From an uncultured Prevotellaceae bacterium (lineage in GTDB: Bacteria; Bacteroidota; Bacteroidia; Bacteroidales; Muribaculaceae), in the NCBI GenBank assembly GCA_900318205.1, contig ONJS01000019.1:1-62275 (forward strand): a DNA stretch of 62,275 nt, given 5' to 3'. Positions 61,690-62,275 of this stretch are shown piece by piece. The notes below the pieces were generated by a model. The model saw nothing but the letters and a program-made list of their open reading frames with translations. It was not told where the DNA came from and did not search any database. A program made the translations under genes and the position numbers. Position 1 is the first letter of the stretch, and the number at the start of each line of letters is the position of its first letter.

Positions 61690-62072
61690 TTTTTCTTTCC
61701 ACACGCGTGCGTAGAAAAAAGAGAAAAATGAGAATTTTAGAATTTTCTATCTGTCATAGTTGAGTATTCTATATGGAAATTATTGGTCAAAACTATAGAG
61801 ATGACTTCACAGATTCATCCGTTCGTTCGCTATTATATATAAATATGAACGAACGGATGAACGGACAGAAAGGTTGTGTCATCGCAAGTTTTGACACAAA
61901 CCCATTCTAATCATATATGATCTCTATCTCAACAACAGTTTTCATTCGTTCATTCGTTCATCCGTTCGTCCGTGCGTACGCACTGATGGGTGATTGCTTT
62001 TCGTTTGATATATGGGAATAATCCAGATTTTTCTTTCCACACGCGTATGCGTAGAAAAAAAAGAAAATTAGA
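61690..62072. repeat. Spaced direct repeat and 15-bp inverted repeat in a gene-free region
   Basis: TTTTCTTTCCACACGCGT..GCGTAGAAAAAA occurs at 61690-61735 and again at 62028-62072, about 338 bp apart. Between them are a 15-bp perfect inverted repeat (61814-61828 with 61847-61861, TTCATCCGTTCGTTC) and a run of CGTTCATT/CGTTCATC/CGTTCGTC words at 61943-61972. No convincing gene; 61950-62132 minus has an open frame without coding character. Confidence 0.6.
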
Positions 62073-62185
62073 AAAAACTATTTTTACTCTACCGTCGTTG
62101 TCGGTAGAATAGTATAAAGAAATAATCATCATGTTAAAGCTTGCGATAACATGCTGTTTTTCGTTTTATATATATAATCATTGCT

Positions 62186-62205
62186 GTCCACTAAAAATTG
62201 TGGAC
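62186..62205. repeat. Hairpin near the right edge
   Basis: GTCCAC and GTGGAC arms with TAAAAATT between. Beyond it GGTTCA-CT-TGAACC (about 62236) and GAGCTCATTGACATTG appear. This might be the leader of a gene or the end of an insertion sequence outside the window; nothing in the window settles it. Confidence 0.35.
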
Positions 62206-62275
62206 GGTTAATAACTAAAATTTTCAAATAAACTCGGTTCACTTGAACCATAGAGCTCATTGACATTGTTGAAAT

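Noticed and set aside
61950-62132. A 60-codon minus-strand frame near the right edge
   Set aside because: Lies over the CGTTCATC repeats and the second copy of the direct repeat; no coding composition or start signal.

Overview
This window comes from a Bacteroidota chromosome, most likely a gut member of the order Bacteroidales (Muribaculaceae or Prevotellaceae-like; the exact genus cannot be read from the sequence). The evidence is gene content (a GH97 glycosidase, a sigma/anti-sigma/TonB-receptor regulatory trio, the Bacteroidota Rpb6/omega-like protein, imelysin lipoprotein, C10 peptidase) and promoters of the TTTG-N19/20-TAnnTTTG type found in front of many genes. No rRNA, tRNA, CRISPR array, transposase or phage gene was seen.

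Layout. (1) 1-13.2 kb: a head-to-tail cluster of secreted, dockerin-tailed surface proteins: four BspA-like 26-residue-repeat proteins (the first cut by the window edge and split by a frameshift) and two long leucine-rich-repeat paralogues. They share N-terminal signal peptides, C-terminal dockerin repeats and, for most of them, an almost identical terminator. A free-standing ncRNA candidate lies at 7.82-8.01 kb. (2) 13.4-17.1 kb, minus strand: ECF sigma, anti-sigma and TonB-dependent receptor, followed on its far side by an orphan scrap of a dockerin gene with the cluster's terminator. (3) 17.5-23.9 kb, minus: porin, imelysin lipoprotein, di-haem lipoprotein and fused ResB/CcsA cytochrome c assembly protein, a probable iron or haem operon. 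(4) 24.3-27.6 kb, minus: four unknown secreted proteins behind one promoter whose -33 box sits inside a palindrome. (5) 27.8-32.5 kb: GH97, C69 peptidase, zinc-ribbon protein. (6) 32.5-36.5 kb, minus: a six-gene redox operon (glutathione peroxidase, OhrR-like MarR regulator, a secreted glutathione peroxidase-nitroreductase fusion, flavin reductase, CPBP protease, small membrane protein) behind two matching palindromic operators.

(7) 36.6-52 kb: mainly housekeeping genes: asd, a strongly divergent argB-like gene, prfB without its programmed frameshift, acyl-CoA ligase, recR, a YefM/YoeB-type toxin-antitoxin pair with an autoregulatory palindrome, miaA, DPP4, bcp, bamD, omega-like subunit, comF, recX, patatin, pyrE. 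(8) 52.2-57.2 kb: a convergent pair of dockerin-tailed secreted enzymes (GHL10 family glycosidase-like protein and C10 cysteine protease) with a different dockerin flavour from the first cluster. (9) 57.7-61.2 kb: two deoxynucleoside kinases, a flavin reductase-like protein and glyA. (10) 61.2 kb to the end: about 1.1 kb without a convincing gene but packed with direct and inverted repeats, including a MITE-like element and a dispersed palindrome also present at 57.5 kb.

Two themes stand out: a secreted dockerin-tagged protein set (ten genes or gene remnants) with no cohesin in sight, and a peroxide-response operon whose regulator, operators and unusual fusion enzyme can all be read from the sequence.
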